A DNA stretch of 64,000 nt from Saprospiraceae bacterium. GTDB taxonomy: Bacteria > Bacteroidota > Bacteroidia > Chitinophagales > Saprospiraceae. How positions within the stretch are numbered: the first letter of the stretch is position 1; each line of letters begins with the position of its first letter. The stretch covers positions 372,001 to 436,000 of the forward strand of contig JAHBTU010000004.1 in assembly GCA_019638455.1 (NCBI GenBank). Direction: 5' to 3'. This document shows, one piece after another, positions 49,459-57,747 of the stretch. The notes under the pieces are model-generated. The model was not told the origin of the DNA and made no database searches. It worked only from the letters and a program-made list of their open reading frames with translations. Position numbers and translations under genes: made by a program.

Positions 49459-51327
49459 TCATTCACGCGCCAACCCCCTGATCTGTCGTCCGCTGCCCAC
49501 TTGCTCGATGCCCTCAAAAAGGCTGGTGGCATCGGTTATTTCGCGGCTCGAGAAATACTGTAGGCCACCGCAGAGCGCAATCATCAAAAAAACGAAATAG
49601 AGCAACACGCTTGCGGCGCCGCAAGTGGCGATGGTCGTGTAGGCAGCCATCGCGCCAGCCTGCTGCGGCACCAGCCAGCTAAATAGTTGCAGGGCGAGGC
49701 CCCAAATAGGGGTGTCAATAAACATGAAAAGCAGCACTTGCAACATCACCAAGAGAAAGCCCAGCGTCAGCCCCTGCCCCCAGCGCATCAGCCGAAAAGC
49801 CCGAAGCAATGCCGCCAACGGATTGAGTGTCTCAAAATAGATAACAGCACTCCAAAGCGCCAAAAAAGGATAGGCCGCCATGCCCCACAAAAACGCGGCG
49901 CCTTCTTCCCAAAGTTGGAATACGAAGACAAAACCCAGCATCGGCAGCAACATCGGCAAGACCGCGAGCAACATCCTTTTCCGGGAAAAAGGCACTCGCA
50001 TTTCTGCCGCCATTTCTTGTTCCAATGCGCGAAACGCCGCTATTGTCAGCACGACGAGGAGCATGGTTTGGAAATAGAATAGAAACGGGACCGGGTCATT
50101 TTGAAAAAACTGCGCAGTGCCGACTAAGGTGTTGAAAGGCCATCGGGCATGGCTGTCGAGGTAAAAAGTGCTGGCCGGGTCTTGGTGCGAAAGGCCGAAC
50201 GCAAAAGCCACAAAAAGAGCCGCCGTGCCAAAAAGCCCCCACAAAGTGGTTTTAGGGTGGCGGCGCAGCAAAGTGAAAGTGTCGGAAAAAATTTCCCCGG
50301 CGCTTTTGATGGTTTTGAAATCAATGGCGTGCGCGCGGTCGGGCGGAATCTCTTTGTCGTGTGGCAGCTCATGGAAACCGCCAGTTGATGCCTTGTGGCG
50401 GGGGAGCCACACAAAATACCATAGCACAAAAGCCAGCGAGGTGAGGATGAACGCGGCCCGCAGCACATCGGGCGTTTGGGTGTAGCGCGTGAAAAAGCCC
50501 TCAAAAAAAGCTGCCAGCAAGATGATGGGCACGATGCCAAAAAACATTTTTAGCCCGCGCCGTATGCTGATTTGAAAGGCTTGCCCGCGCGTGTAGGTGC
50601 CCGGAAACAACAACCCCGACCCAGCCACCAGCCCGGAAGCCCCTGCGATGATAATGGCGCTAATCTCCAAGGTGCCGTGAATCCAGATGGTGAGAAAGGA
50701 ATCCCAAAACACGCCCTTTTCGACAAAAAAATACTGAAAGGCACCTACCATGATGCCATTGATGAGCAAGATGAACACGGTGCCGATGGATGCCAACACG
50801 CCCAAAATGGCCGTTTGAAAAGCAACAAAAAGATTGCGAGCGGCGATGCTAACCGTCATGCCCCCCGGCGCCTCGCGCTTATAGGCGGCCATAGGGTCGC
50901 CTCCCTCGATGTTGCGCACGGTCATTTCCACATACTCGTCGCCGAGTATGATGCGGGCAAAATCGGGGTTGATGATGCTCGACACCACCCCAATCGAAAA
51001 GGCCAGAGCGAACACGCAAAAAGACAGAAAAAACGCCCGTCGCTCCAGCCAGAAAAGTTGTGGCAACTCGTCCGTCCAGAAGCGCCGCAGTCGTTCCACC
51101 GGAAGGCGTTTGCCGCGGTAGATGTTGTGGAAAATTCGCTGCGCCAGCGTGTTGAGATACATTCGTACCGAACGGTTCGGGTAGAAAGTGCGGGCGTATG
51201 ACAGGTCGTCGGTGATTTGCACGAAAAGTTCGTTCAGCCGAGCGGGGTCGTGCTGGCGCTCGCGGAGCGACTCCTCGAAGTCGGCCCATTTTTCCTTGTT
51301 TTGCTCGATGAACTTGGTCTCTTTCAT
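49459..51327 (-). CDS. SpoIIM-like membrane protein with C-terminal membrane extension
   Basis: A 622-residue protein. Residues 1-325 are a stage II sporulation protein M (DUF95) homologue: the N-terminal helical part MKETKFIEQNKEKWADFEES, FYPNRSVRMYLNTLAQRIFH, and membrane helices including ILLINGIMVGAFQYFFVEKG and WIHGTLEISAIIIAGASGLV. A second half (about 340-610) adds roughly six helices, starting SAGEIFSDTFTLLRRHPKTT, and ends in a soluble tail. Typical homologues stop near 330 residues. The second half resembles glycerophosphodiester-type or DUF4013-like membrane regions only in general character. The gene starts 6 bp after the histidine kinase stop, so they are one operon. Confidence 0.87.
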   Translation of the reverse strand: MKETKFIEQNKEKWADFEESLRERQHDPARLNELFVQITDDLSYARTFYPNRSVRMYLNTLAQRIFHNIYRGKRLPVERLRRFWTDELPQLFWLERRAFFLSFCVFALAFSIGVVSSIINPDFARIILGDEYVEMTVRNIEGGDPMAAYKREAPGGMTVSIAARNLFVAFQTAILGVLASIGTVFILLINGIMVGAFQYFFVEKGVFWDSFLTIWIHGTLEISAIIIAGASGLVAGSGLLFPGTYTRGQAFQISIRRGLKMFFGIVPIILLAAFFEGFFTRYTQTPDVLRAAFILTSLAFVLWYFVWLPRHKASTGGFHELPHDKEIPPDRAHAIDFKTIKSAGEIFSDTFTLLRRHPKTTLWGLFGTAALFVAFAFGLSHQDPASTFYLDSHARWPFNTLVGTAQFFQNDPVPFLFYFQTMLLVVLTIAAFRALEQEMAAEMRVPFSRKRMLLAVLPMLLPMLGFVFVFQLWEEGAAFLWGMAAYPFLALWSAVIYFETLNPLAALLRAFRLMRWGQGLTLGFLLVMLQVLLFMFIDTPIWGLALQLFSWLVPQQAGAMAAYTTIATCGAASVLLYFVFLMIALCGGLQYFSSREITDATSLFEGIEQVGSGRQIRGLARE

Positions 51328-51333
51328 GCTGTG

Positions 51334-52863
51334 TCAAAATTTGAACGCTACCCAAAACGTGCTGCCTTCGTCCACGTCGCTTTCAAACCCGACCTTGCCG
51401 TTCATCATTTCGGCGTAACGCTGCACGATGTAAAGCCCCAGCCCTGTGCCTTGGTAATTAGTGGCATTGGTGGCGCGGAAGAAACGGTCGAAGAGGTGTT
51501 TCTGTTCTGATTTGGGTATGCCGATGCCTTTGTCGCGCACACTGATGCGAGCCTCCGACTCATTGGCGGTGCTCTGCACGGTGATGGCGGCGTTTTCGGG
51601 CGAGTATTTGATGGCGTTGGAAATCAAATTGATGAGGATGTTTTTCAACAATCCCCCATCCAAACGGACAGATGTTGGTCCGGTATGCGAATACTGGAGC
51701 GTTTGTCCGTTTTTGAACAAATTTTTCAGTTCCTGATGCACATTCTCGACACAGGCAGGAAGGTCGAGCGGAGCCGATTGGGGTTTGATGTGTCCTTCTT
51801 CCAAACGACCCAGCGAGAGAAACTCGGTAAGGATGGTGTTCAGGCTATTCACGGCGTTTTTGATGCGTTCGGCGTGTTTTTTCACATTGGCGCAGTCGGC
51901 TTTGTCGGCATATTGCATGATAAGCCCCGCCGAGGAAAGGACAGCCGTGAGCGGGGTGCGAAATTCGTGTGAGGCCATGCTGACAAAGCGACTTTTCAGC
52001 TCGCCCAGCTCGCGTTCCTTTTCGAGCGCAGCGGACAATTCGTTTTTCGCTTGCTCCAATTCTTCGGTTCGTTCGGCTACCTTGCTTTCAAGATTTTCAT
52101 TCAGTTCTCGAAGGGCGGCAGTCATATCGGCGAGTTCCTGCTTTTTCTGCAAAATAGATTGCTCGTAATTTTTCCGAAACGTGTTGTCCACCACGAACGC
52201 CACCACCAACTCGCCTTCTGCGCTGGAAAAAGGGCTGAGGCTGACCTCAATCGGAAACTCGGTGCCATCTTTTTTCAAACCAAACAAATCCAGCCCGATG
52301 CCCATGGAGCGCGGCTGGGGGCGCTGGTGAAAGCGCTGTCGGTGTGCCTCGTGTTTTTGAGCGAGCCGGTGCGGGATGAGTACCTCGACAGTCTTGCCCA
52401 ACATCTCGCCCGAAGCGTAGCCAAACAGCTGTTCCACAGCAGAGTTGGCCATGATGATGTGGCCTTCCTTGTTGGTCAGCAGGATGCCATTTGTGGCATA
52501 TTGAAACAGTGCCTCGAACTTGCCCTCTTGTTGCCGCTCTATTTCGCGCAACGAGATGAACCGCACCACAAAAAAGGCGGCTGCCCAAAAACTGACGATG
52601 GGCGGAAGCCGACGCATGAGCACTTGTTCAAAAGGCGCCTCATGGGGCTTTAGCGCAATCGCAATCACCGTCAAAGTGGTGGTGATTACCGCGAGCAGTA
52701 TCACGTCGCTTTTTTCTCGAAAATAGATGGCCAGAAAATGCGCCAGCAAATAGGCGAACACGATGTCAAAGTGAGTAGGCAGCAACAAGTCTGCCGCAAA
52801 AACGGCAGCCGCAAACAGCCATATCAGCTGAGCCAGACGAGGGTTGCTTCGTATCGTGTGCAT
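51334..52863 (-). CDS. PAS-domain sensor histidine kinase
   Basis: A 509-residue kinase. Four to five N-terminal membrane helices (about residues 10-110) have almost no periplasmic loop. A PAS domain covers about 120-240 (ALFQYATNGILLTNKEGHII, GYASGEMLGKTVEVL, with PAC-like FGLKKDGTEFPIEVSL). A coiled coil is followed by HisKA with the phospho-His in RFVSMASHEFRTPLTAVL, and an HATPase domain with NLISNAIKYSPE, VRDKGIGIP and GTGLGLYIVQRYAEMM. It is membrane-bound and probably senses redox or a ligand through PAS. No response regulator is adjacent. It is first in an operon with the SpoIIM-like gene. Confidence 0.95.
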   Translation of the reverse strand: MHTIRSNPRLAQLIWLFAAAVFAADLLLPTHFDIVFAYLLAHFLAIYFREKSDVILLAVITTTLTVIAIALKPHEAPFEQVLMRRLPPIVSFWAAAFFVVRFISLREIERQQEGKFEALFQYATNGILLTNKEGHIIMANSAVEQLFGYASGEMLGKTVEVLIPHRLAQKHEAHRQRFHQRPQPRSMGIGLDLFGLKKDGTEFPIEVSLSPFSSAEGELVVAFVVDNTFRKNYEQSILQKKQELADMTAALRELNENLESKVAERTEELEQAKNELSAALEKERELGELKSRFVSMASHEFRTPLTAVLSSAGLIMQYADKADCANVKKHAERIKNAVNSLNTILTEFLSLGRLEEGHIKPQSAPLDLPACVENVHQELKNLFKNGQTLQYSHTGPTSVRLDGGLLKNILINLISNAIKYSPENAAITVQSTANESEARISVRDKGIGIPKSEQKHLFDRFFRATNATNYQGTGLGLYIVQRYAEMMNGKVGFESDVDEGSTFWVAFKF

Positions 52864-52944
52864 GGGGCGAAGGTATGCAATTGGCGGACAGTCAATGTCG
52901 GAACTTTATCGTCGGGGAAGCAGTTGGCGTTGACAAATTATTCA

Positions 52945-52952
52945 TACTTTTG
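52945..52952 (+). promoter_or_regulatory. -7 promoter element of tRNA-Arg
   Basis: TACTTTTG, an exact TAnnTTTG match, with GTTG 18 bp upstream (52923-52926). The mature tRNA begins 18 bp downstream. Confidence 0.5.
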
Positions 52953-52969
52953 CCCGTCCAAAAAAGTTT

Positions 52970-53042
52970 GGTCCCGTAGCTCAACGGATAGAGCAACTGC
53001 CTTCTAAGCAGTAGGTTACAGGTTCGAGCCCTGTCGGGATCA
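52970..53042 (+). tRNA. tRNA-Arg (anticodon TCT)
   Basis: A full cloverleaf. The acceptor stem GGTCCCG pairs with CGGGATC (one G-T pair). D-arm GCTC/GAGC. Anticodon stem ACTGC/GCAGT around the loop CTTCTAA, so the anticodon is TCT, reading AGA. T-arm ACAGG/CCTGT with loop TTCGAGC. The discriminator is A and CCA is not encoded. Confidence 0.96.
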
Positions 53043-53049
53043 CAAGAAG

Positions 53050-53089
53050 AAAAGCCTGATTGTCGCAGGATGCGCAGTCGGGCTTTTTT
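53050..53089 (+). terminator. Intrinsic terminator after tRNA-Arg
   Basis: AAAGCCTGATTG (53051-53062) pairs with CAGTCGGGCTTT (53075-53086) with two G-T pairs, followed by TTT. It touches the stop codon of the convergent glycosyltransferase gene and could serve both. Confidence 0.75.
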
Positions 53090-54225
53090 CATGCCTCCAG
53101 TTGCTCCACCAGATGTTCCCACGCGAATCGCTTCTTTTCCTCACGCACGCCCTGCTGCATGGCTGCGGCTCTTTCGTGCTCAAAAAAGTCGCGCATGGCC
53201 GCTGCAATGGCCGTCGGCTCTGGCGGCACCACATAGCCCGACACTCCGTTTTTCACGATTTCCGGCAGTCCGCCCACATCGGTCACAACCATTGGCTTTT
53301 CAAACTGATAAGCGATTTGCGAAATACCGCTTTGGGTCGCCGTTCGGTAAGGTTGCACCACCAAGTCGGCCGCCGAGAAAAACACCCGCACCTGCTCCGT
53401 AGGGACGAAGCCCAAGTGCAAGTGTACCCTTTCCGCAAGACCGTTGGCTTCGATTATGCCTTGATAAAACGCCCAATCGTCGTAACATTCTCCCGCTACG
53501 ATTGCTCTGATACTGGGAGTTTGGCTCAATGCCTCGAGCAACAAATCAAGTCCTTTGTATTTTCTAATGAGGCCAAAAAAGAGCACCGCCGGCGCATCCG
53601 TCGGCACATCGAGCAGCTCGCGAGCGGCGTTTTTTCCCAACGGCGTGCCATAGACATCGTAGATAGGGTGGGGGGCATAGCGGATTGGCGGGCGCTTGCC
53701 TGATGCGGGTGCTTTCAAAAACTGCTCGATTTGTTTGCCCACCGAATGTGACATCACCACATAATCGTCGCAGCTGCGCACGAAGTAACGGGCAAAACCG
53801 CTGTCGCCCATTCGTTTTTCGTGCGGGATGATGTTGTCCACCAGCGCCGTGACGCGGATTTTCTTTTTTGAGAAAAAACGAGCCACGCGCAGCACCGTGC
53901 CCAAGCATGGCCCCATGAAAGGCAGCCAAAAACGCACGATGATTTGGTCGGGTCGCTCGCGGGCAATTTGATGCCCGACAGCGAACCAATTGAAGGGGTT
54001 GACCGAGTTGAGCCGGGTTTTGATGCTCAGGTTTGCGGGCGGCGCATCATCGGTGTATTGTGTTTTTCCCGGAAACAAAAAAGCGGGGTATTGCAGTGAG
54101 AAAGAGTAAATAACCACCTCTTTCCCAGATTCTTGCAGTGCCTGCGCGAGCCGTTCGGACGAGGCCGCGATGCCGCCGCGCAACGGATGGGCAGGGGAAA
54201 CAAGGACAATTTTTTTTGCGGACAT
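53089..54225 (-). CDS. Glycosyltransferase family 4-type protein
   Basis: A 378-residue GT-B fold glycosyltransferase. The N-terminal domain starts KKIVLVSPAHPLRGGIAASS and has the donor-side elements IRVTALVDNIIPHEKRMGD and FVRSCDDYVVMSHSVGKQIE. The C-terminal domain has VLFFGLIRKYKGLDLLLEAL, VHLHLGFVPTEQVRVFFSAA and the GT4-type signature YRTATQSGISQIAYQFEKPM before VTDVGGLPEIV. It most likely adds a sugar in envelope polysaccharide synthesis; no polysaccharide cluster is adjacent. The ATG at 54225 is preferred over 54243. Confidence 0.9.
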   Translation of the reverse strand: MSAKKIVLVSPAHPLRGGIAASSERLAQALQESGKEVVIYSFSLQYPAFLFPGKTQYTDDAPPANLSIKTRLNSVNPFNWFAVGHQIARERPDQIIVRFWLPFMGPCLGTVLRVARFFSKKKIRVTALVDNIIPHEKRMGDSGFARYFVRSCDDYVVMSHSVGKQIEQFLKAPASGKRPPIRYAPHPIYDVYGTPLGKNAARELLDVPTDAPAVLFFGLIRKYKGLDLLLEALSQTPSIRAIVAGECYDDWAFYQGIIEANGLAERVHLHLGFVPTEQVRVFFSAADLVVQPYRTATQSGISQIAYQFEKPMVVTDVGGLPEIVKNGVSGYVVPPEPTAIAAAMRDFFEHERAAAMQQGVREEKKRFAWEHLVEQLEA

Positions 54226-54333
54226 GGGCGAAAAGTAGTTCACTCAAACATGAACACACTCAATATGGGCTTCCTTTTGAGGAAAAATCTGTCTGGATGA
54301 TGAAAGTATTGCCAAAACTGGGCAAAGAAGAAA

Positions 54334-54495
54334 AGACTTGTTGCGGTGGAGGGCTTTGAGTGAAGGGGATTGTCATTTTTTCGACTGGCGAGGCAAATTT
54401 TGCAGTCGAAATCGGGCATATTCGGCGAAAAATTTAACGAAGCCAGTCGGAAAAAGGGCTTTTCCTTCGCCAAAGGCCTCCACCGCAACAAGTCT
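54334..54495. repeat. Large imperfect palindrome (about 160 bp)
   Basis: The outer arms 54334-54358 and 54471-54495 are 25-bp reverse complements with one mismatch (core CTTGTTGCGGTGGAGG). Inside, TTTTTCGACTGGC is opposed by GCCAGTCGGAAAAA, so the whole element can fold into one long hairpin. Weaker complementarity may extend outside to about 54290 and 54520. It occupies the 336-bp gap between two minus-strand genes. No ORF is supported. Confidence 0.8.
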
Positions 54496-54561
54496 AAAGA
54501 TACTATGAAATCGTCCAAAAAGGTGTCGGCCTTTTGGCGGAACAAATGGGATTAGGTGCTG

Positions 54562-55461
54562 TCACTTGTGGCTGGGTTCGTAGATTAGCCGGAAAAACGT
54601 GCTGAATCGCTGGTTTTCCCGATTGACCGGAATACCTGCCACGATGCCGATGAGTAGGTTTTCAGCAATGCCCACGCGCATTTGTGGGCGTATCACCATG
54701 TCGAAATCACCTTCCCGCGCTTCCTTGTTCAGCTCCACTCCGATGAAGTTGCGTGTGCCGCTTATCATGTAGTGGATGTTGGTGTTTATTTGGAAAATAT
54801 GTTCCCATTTTTTCTTGTCGAAATGTCGAATCATCTCCGGGCCGGTGTAAAGAAGGGTGTGCCAGTTGTTGCCCCAGCGTTTGGCGGCGATGAAAAATGG
54901 GTTGAAGTTGTTGCCAGTGGGTCGCATGGAGCGTGTGTTGAATTCTGGCATTTCCAACTCGTTGAGGTAGCCGATTGCCAGCGACGTTTTTGCTTTGGGC
55001 GACACTAGGAAGGTGTATTGAGCGGCGGCCTTTAGGCCATTGAGCTTGCTTCCGGGCGCGGAAGAGTCTTGGTCTTTGGCCGTTTGGTAGTAAAAAGTAA
55101 AGGGGAGTTCTATCTCCAGTCCGAGACGGTTGATGGGTGCCCACTCGTATTCCACAAGGGCGGTGTAGCTGTCGTATTTCAGGTTGTCGGTGAGGCCCAC
55201 GCCGACGTTCCATTCGCGCTCGCCTTTTCGCGCGCCGAGGTCTCGAATCAGGTCGATATAAAGCGGTTCGGCGTGCAACACTTTGGGCGGGTAAGCCGAA
55301 TCCTGCACTTCTGCGATGAAGAGCGCGTCGAGCACTTGGCTTGGCAAACTGTCGGCTGGGGCGGTGATTTGCCCCATCAGGGTCGTGTTGGGCGCTACGA
55401 AAGATATTGCGACGAGCAACGAGAGTGTTCCGGTTGATTTTGAAAGTGAGTAGTGTTTCAT
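54562..55461 (-). CDS. Outer-membrane protein of the HAEPLY type
   Basis: A 299-residue protein. A signal peptide (LSLLVAISFVAPNTTLMGQ) is followed by the segment VLHAEPLYIDLIRDLGARKG, a motif I have seen in many Bacteroidota outer-membrane proteins, and a series of about ten beta strands such as WNVGVGLTDNLKYDSYTALV, LGLEIELPFTFYYQ and LLIGIVAGIPVN. The ending (RFSTFFRLIYEPSHK) fits a barrel. It is probably a small porin-like protein of unknown cargo. The open frame extends to 55812, but the ATG at 55461 gives the signal peptide. It lies 134 bp downstream of the acidic-protein gene, and the two are probably co-transcribed. Confidence 0.82.
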   Translation of the reverse strand: MKHYSLSKSTGTLSLLVAISFVAPNTTLMGQITAPADSLPSQVLDALFIAEVQDSAYPPKVLHAEPLYIDLIRDLGARKGEREWNVGVGLTDNLKYDSYTALVEYEWAPINRLGLEIELPFTFYYQTAKDQDSSAPGSKLNGLKAAAQYTFLVSPKAKTSLAIGYLNELEMPEFNTRSMRPTGNNFNPFFIAAKRWGNNWHTLLYTGPEMIRHFDKKKWEHIFQINTNIHYMISGTRNFIGVELNKEAREGDFDMVIRPQMRVGIAENLLIGIVAGIPVNRENQRFSTFFRLIYEPSHK

Positions 55462-55595
55462 TGTTTGCTTGTGTGATGGTTTTAAACAAAATCGAGTGTT
55501 CGTTTCACGGCCAAACGGTGAAGGCGGCAAATTGACACATGAGGGCACGAGGCGCCAGCGGAGAAAAAGTCGAGAAAATTGGAGGCAAAAGCCAA

Positions 55596-55985
55596 TCAGG
55601 CTTGTGGAGGGGGGGATATGATTTCGGGGGTGCGGCCTGCCTTCGGGCAGTCGGTGCTTGTGGGTATTTTGGAGCGGTGTGCGGGTTCGGCCAACGTGAC
55701 CGAGAGGGGGGGTAGGGGGGCATCCGGCACCAACACGGTTGTTTTGCCTTTTTTTGAGGTATCGTCCTCGCGGTCGGGGTCTTCGTGTTCGGGCACTGCG
55801 TCCTCGATGCACAGCACTTGCTCCAGCACAAACTCGGCCACGCTTTCCACGTCGTTGTATTCCAAGTCTTCACAGAAGTAATGTGCCGCCGGGTCTGGCG
55901 TATCCACGCTGATGTTGGTCAGGTAGATGGCCATTGCGAGCCAGAAGTATCTGAAAAGCCGATGTCGCCGGATGTGGGAAATCAT
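55596..55985 (-). CDS. Small protein with one N-terminal hydrophobic segment and acidic middle, unknown function
   Basis: A 129-residue protein. A basic start (MISHIRRHRLFRYFWLAMAI) runs into one hydrophobic segment. A conserved-looking acidic part follows (YFCEDLEYNDVESVAEFVLE, then IEDAVPEHEDPDREDDTSKK), then a Pro-rich tail. Small proteins of this pattern precede HAEPLY-type outer-membrane genes in related bacteria (recollection, not searched). The hydrophobic segment may be a signal peptide or an anchor. A -7 word TAACTTTG lies at 56000-55993 on the minus strand, 8 bp from the start codon, implying a near-leaderless transcript or an internal start. Confidence 0.7.
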   Translation of the reverse strand: MISHIRRHRLFRYFWLAMAIYLTNISVDTPDPAAHYFCEDLEYNDVESVAEFVLEQVLCIEDAVPEHEDPDREDDTSKKGKTTVLVPDAPLPPLSVTLAEPAHRSKIPTSTDCPKAGRTPEIISPPPQA

Positions 55986-56059
55986 ATTGCGGCAAAGTTA
56001 GAGTGCCTTTCAAATGTGTTTTGCTTCCTAAAAGTGCATTTGCAAATGATTTTAATTTT

Positions 56060-57010
56060 TCAAAGCATCTTTCTTTTCTGCATCAGCCAATACAGGCCGC
56101 CAGTGATGAGGCCTGCCATCATGACGGTGGTGTAGAAGGCCCAGGGTTTGTCGGGGATGCCGTTGTCAATGTTCATGCCGAAAAAGGAGGAAATCAGGGT
56201 GGGCACCATGAGCACGACGGTGATGACCGTGAGGCGATGGATGAAGCGGTTGAGGTTGTTGGAGATGATGCTGGAATAGGCGTCCATCGTGCCGTTCAGG
56301 ATGTTGGTGTACACGTTGGCCATGGAGAGTGCCTGCGAGTTGTCTATGATGATGTCCTCGAATAATTCGGTCATGTCCTCGTCGCCGTTGATGTGGAGGA
56401 AATCGGTGCGTTTCACCTTCATTTTAAGCAATTCGTTGGCGTTGAGCGAGTTGACGAAATAGACGAGGCTTTTTTCAATAGCTAGCAACTGCATCAGGTC
56501 AGTGTTGCGACTGGAGTGCATCAGTTCTTTCTCGACGCGGTTGCGGCGCAGATTGAGGGCTTTGAGGCAGGAGAGAAAATGATACACGTTTTGTTCGAGC
56601 ACTTGCAGCACGAAGCGTTTCTCGTCGGCGGGGTTGAAGTTTCGGATATTGTTTTGCAAAAACTTGTCGAGCACGGGTGTCTCCACCGCCGAAATCGTGA
56701 TGACGTGCTCTATGGTCAGCACGATGCCAATGGGCACGGTGATGAAGTACGCCTCGTTTTCTTCTTGAGCGTAGATGTTCTTGATGGGCGTATTGATGAG
56801 GATGAAGCGGACATCCTCGTCGCGCTCATATCGGGCGCGTTCGTCGAGGTCGAGCGAGTCGGTGAGGAAGGCCATGTCAATCTCGAACCGGCGAGCGAAC
56901 TCCTCCAATTCGTCAGGCCCGAACGGTGGGGTGAGGTGTACCCAACAGCCGGGATCCGGCTCGGCCAATTCGACGAGCTTCCTTTTTTCGCGTGTGTAAT
57001 AACGGATCAC
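56060..57010 (-). CDS. corA: CorA-family magnesium/cobalt transporter
   Basis: A 316-residue CorA protein. A cytoplasmic domain (about residues 1-250) is followed by two C-terminal membrane helices. The pore signature GMN lies in LISSFFGMNIDNGIPDKPWA at the end of the first helix. The charged C-terminal tail (LMQKRKML) is short. It forms a pentamer in the inner membrane and imports magnesium or related divalent ions. No partner gene is adjacent. Confidence 0.96.
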   Translation of the reverse strand: MIRYYTREKRKLVELAEPDPGCWVHLTPPFGPDELEEFARRFEIDMAFLTDSLDLDERARYERDEDVRFILINTPIKNIYAQEENEAYFITVPIGIVLTIEHVITISAVETPVLDKFLQNNIRNFNPADEKRFVLQVLEQNVYHFLSCLKALNLRRNRVEKELMHSSRNTDLMQLLAIEKSLVYFVNSLNANELLKMKVKRTDFLHINGDEDMTELFEDIIIDNSQALSMANVYTNILNGTMDAYSSIISNNLNRFIHRLTVITVVLMVPTLISSFFGMNIDNGIPDKPWAFYTTVMMAGLITGGLYWLMQKRKML

Positions 57011-57089
57011 TGTCCATTGAGTATGAGAAAGTTGTTAGTTGTTCCCCGAATGGTCGGGGCGAGCTGTTGGTCGTGGTGGGGTTGTCTCA

Positions 57090-57189
57090 TAGGTCATTGA
57101 ACATGGGTCTTTTCCAAATGCTAATTTTTGAATTTGAAATTTAAAATGTTCAATGAACAAGGTTCAATTTTCAATGACCAAGTGACCTA
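57090..57189. repeat. Complementary word-block hairpin upstream of corA
   Basis: TAGGTCATTGAACAT (57090-57104) is opposed by ATGTTCAATGA (57147-57157), by TTCAATGACC (57170-57179) and by TGACCTA (57183-57189). GTTCAAT words recur in the right half. It is the same style of word-based inverted repeat as in the respiratory operon. Confidence 0.6.
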
Positions 57190-57747
57190 CGAGCCTCCAA
57201 CACCGGGCGATGCTATTGCAAACAGCCACCGCCGACCGACCATTTTTCAGCGGGCAAACTTACGTCACCTGTCTTTGGCAAACAAATACCGAATTAACTT
57301 TTGCAGAAAACGATATTCGAACGGTAGAATTATGTTTTGTCGGCGCTTAAAAAACGTCATTCTTTTGGGATATTATTTTGTTTGTTGGTTTTTGGGCGAG
57401 ATATGCTTCTTGTCCTTTTGCTTTTCGGCGGATTTTGATAAAAATCATGGGCTGCACTGTAAAATTCTTTTTTATCATTGCGTGATTTTTTGAAGAGCCA
57501 TGAGCGCCCAACAAAACCATGAAAACGATTGCTAATCCTCCCCCGCATACTCGTGATAAAGTAGCCCACTCGTTTGTATTGGGCGACCCATTCTTCCGGT
57601 TCGAGCCTACGAATGTGCCAATTCAACTAACTCTGTGACATTTCAAACAGCGGATGATGCAGCGAGAAGCATCTCCAACGTGTCTTGTCCGTCAGGACAA
57701 ATCGAAGTCCAAACCATACACACTAACTAATCAAACCCTTGTTGTCT
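57190..57747. other. Noncoding stretch before the giant surface-protein gene
   Basis: The gap between corA and the surface-protein gene has no supported ORF. It is A/T-rich around 57290-57490. TTTG about 17 bp before TAACTTTTG near 57304 could be a promoter, but it is 440 bp from the ATG. TTGTCCGTCAGGACAA at about 57686-57701 is a small hairpin. Nothing else is recognised. Confidence 0.35.

Noticed and set aside
57128..57493. 121-codon plus-strand ORF upstream of the giant gene
   Set aside because: Composition follows A/T-rich noncoding DNA, and it covers the word-block hairpin; no domain or signal is visible.
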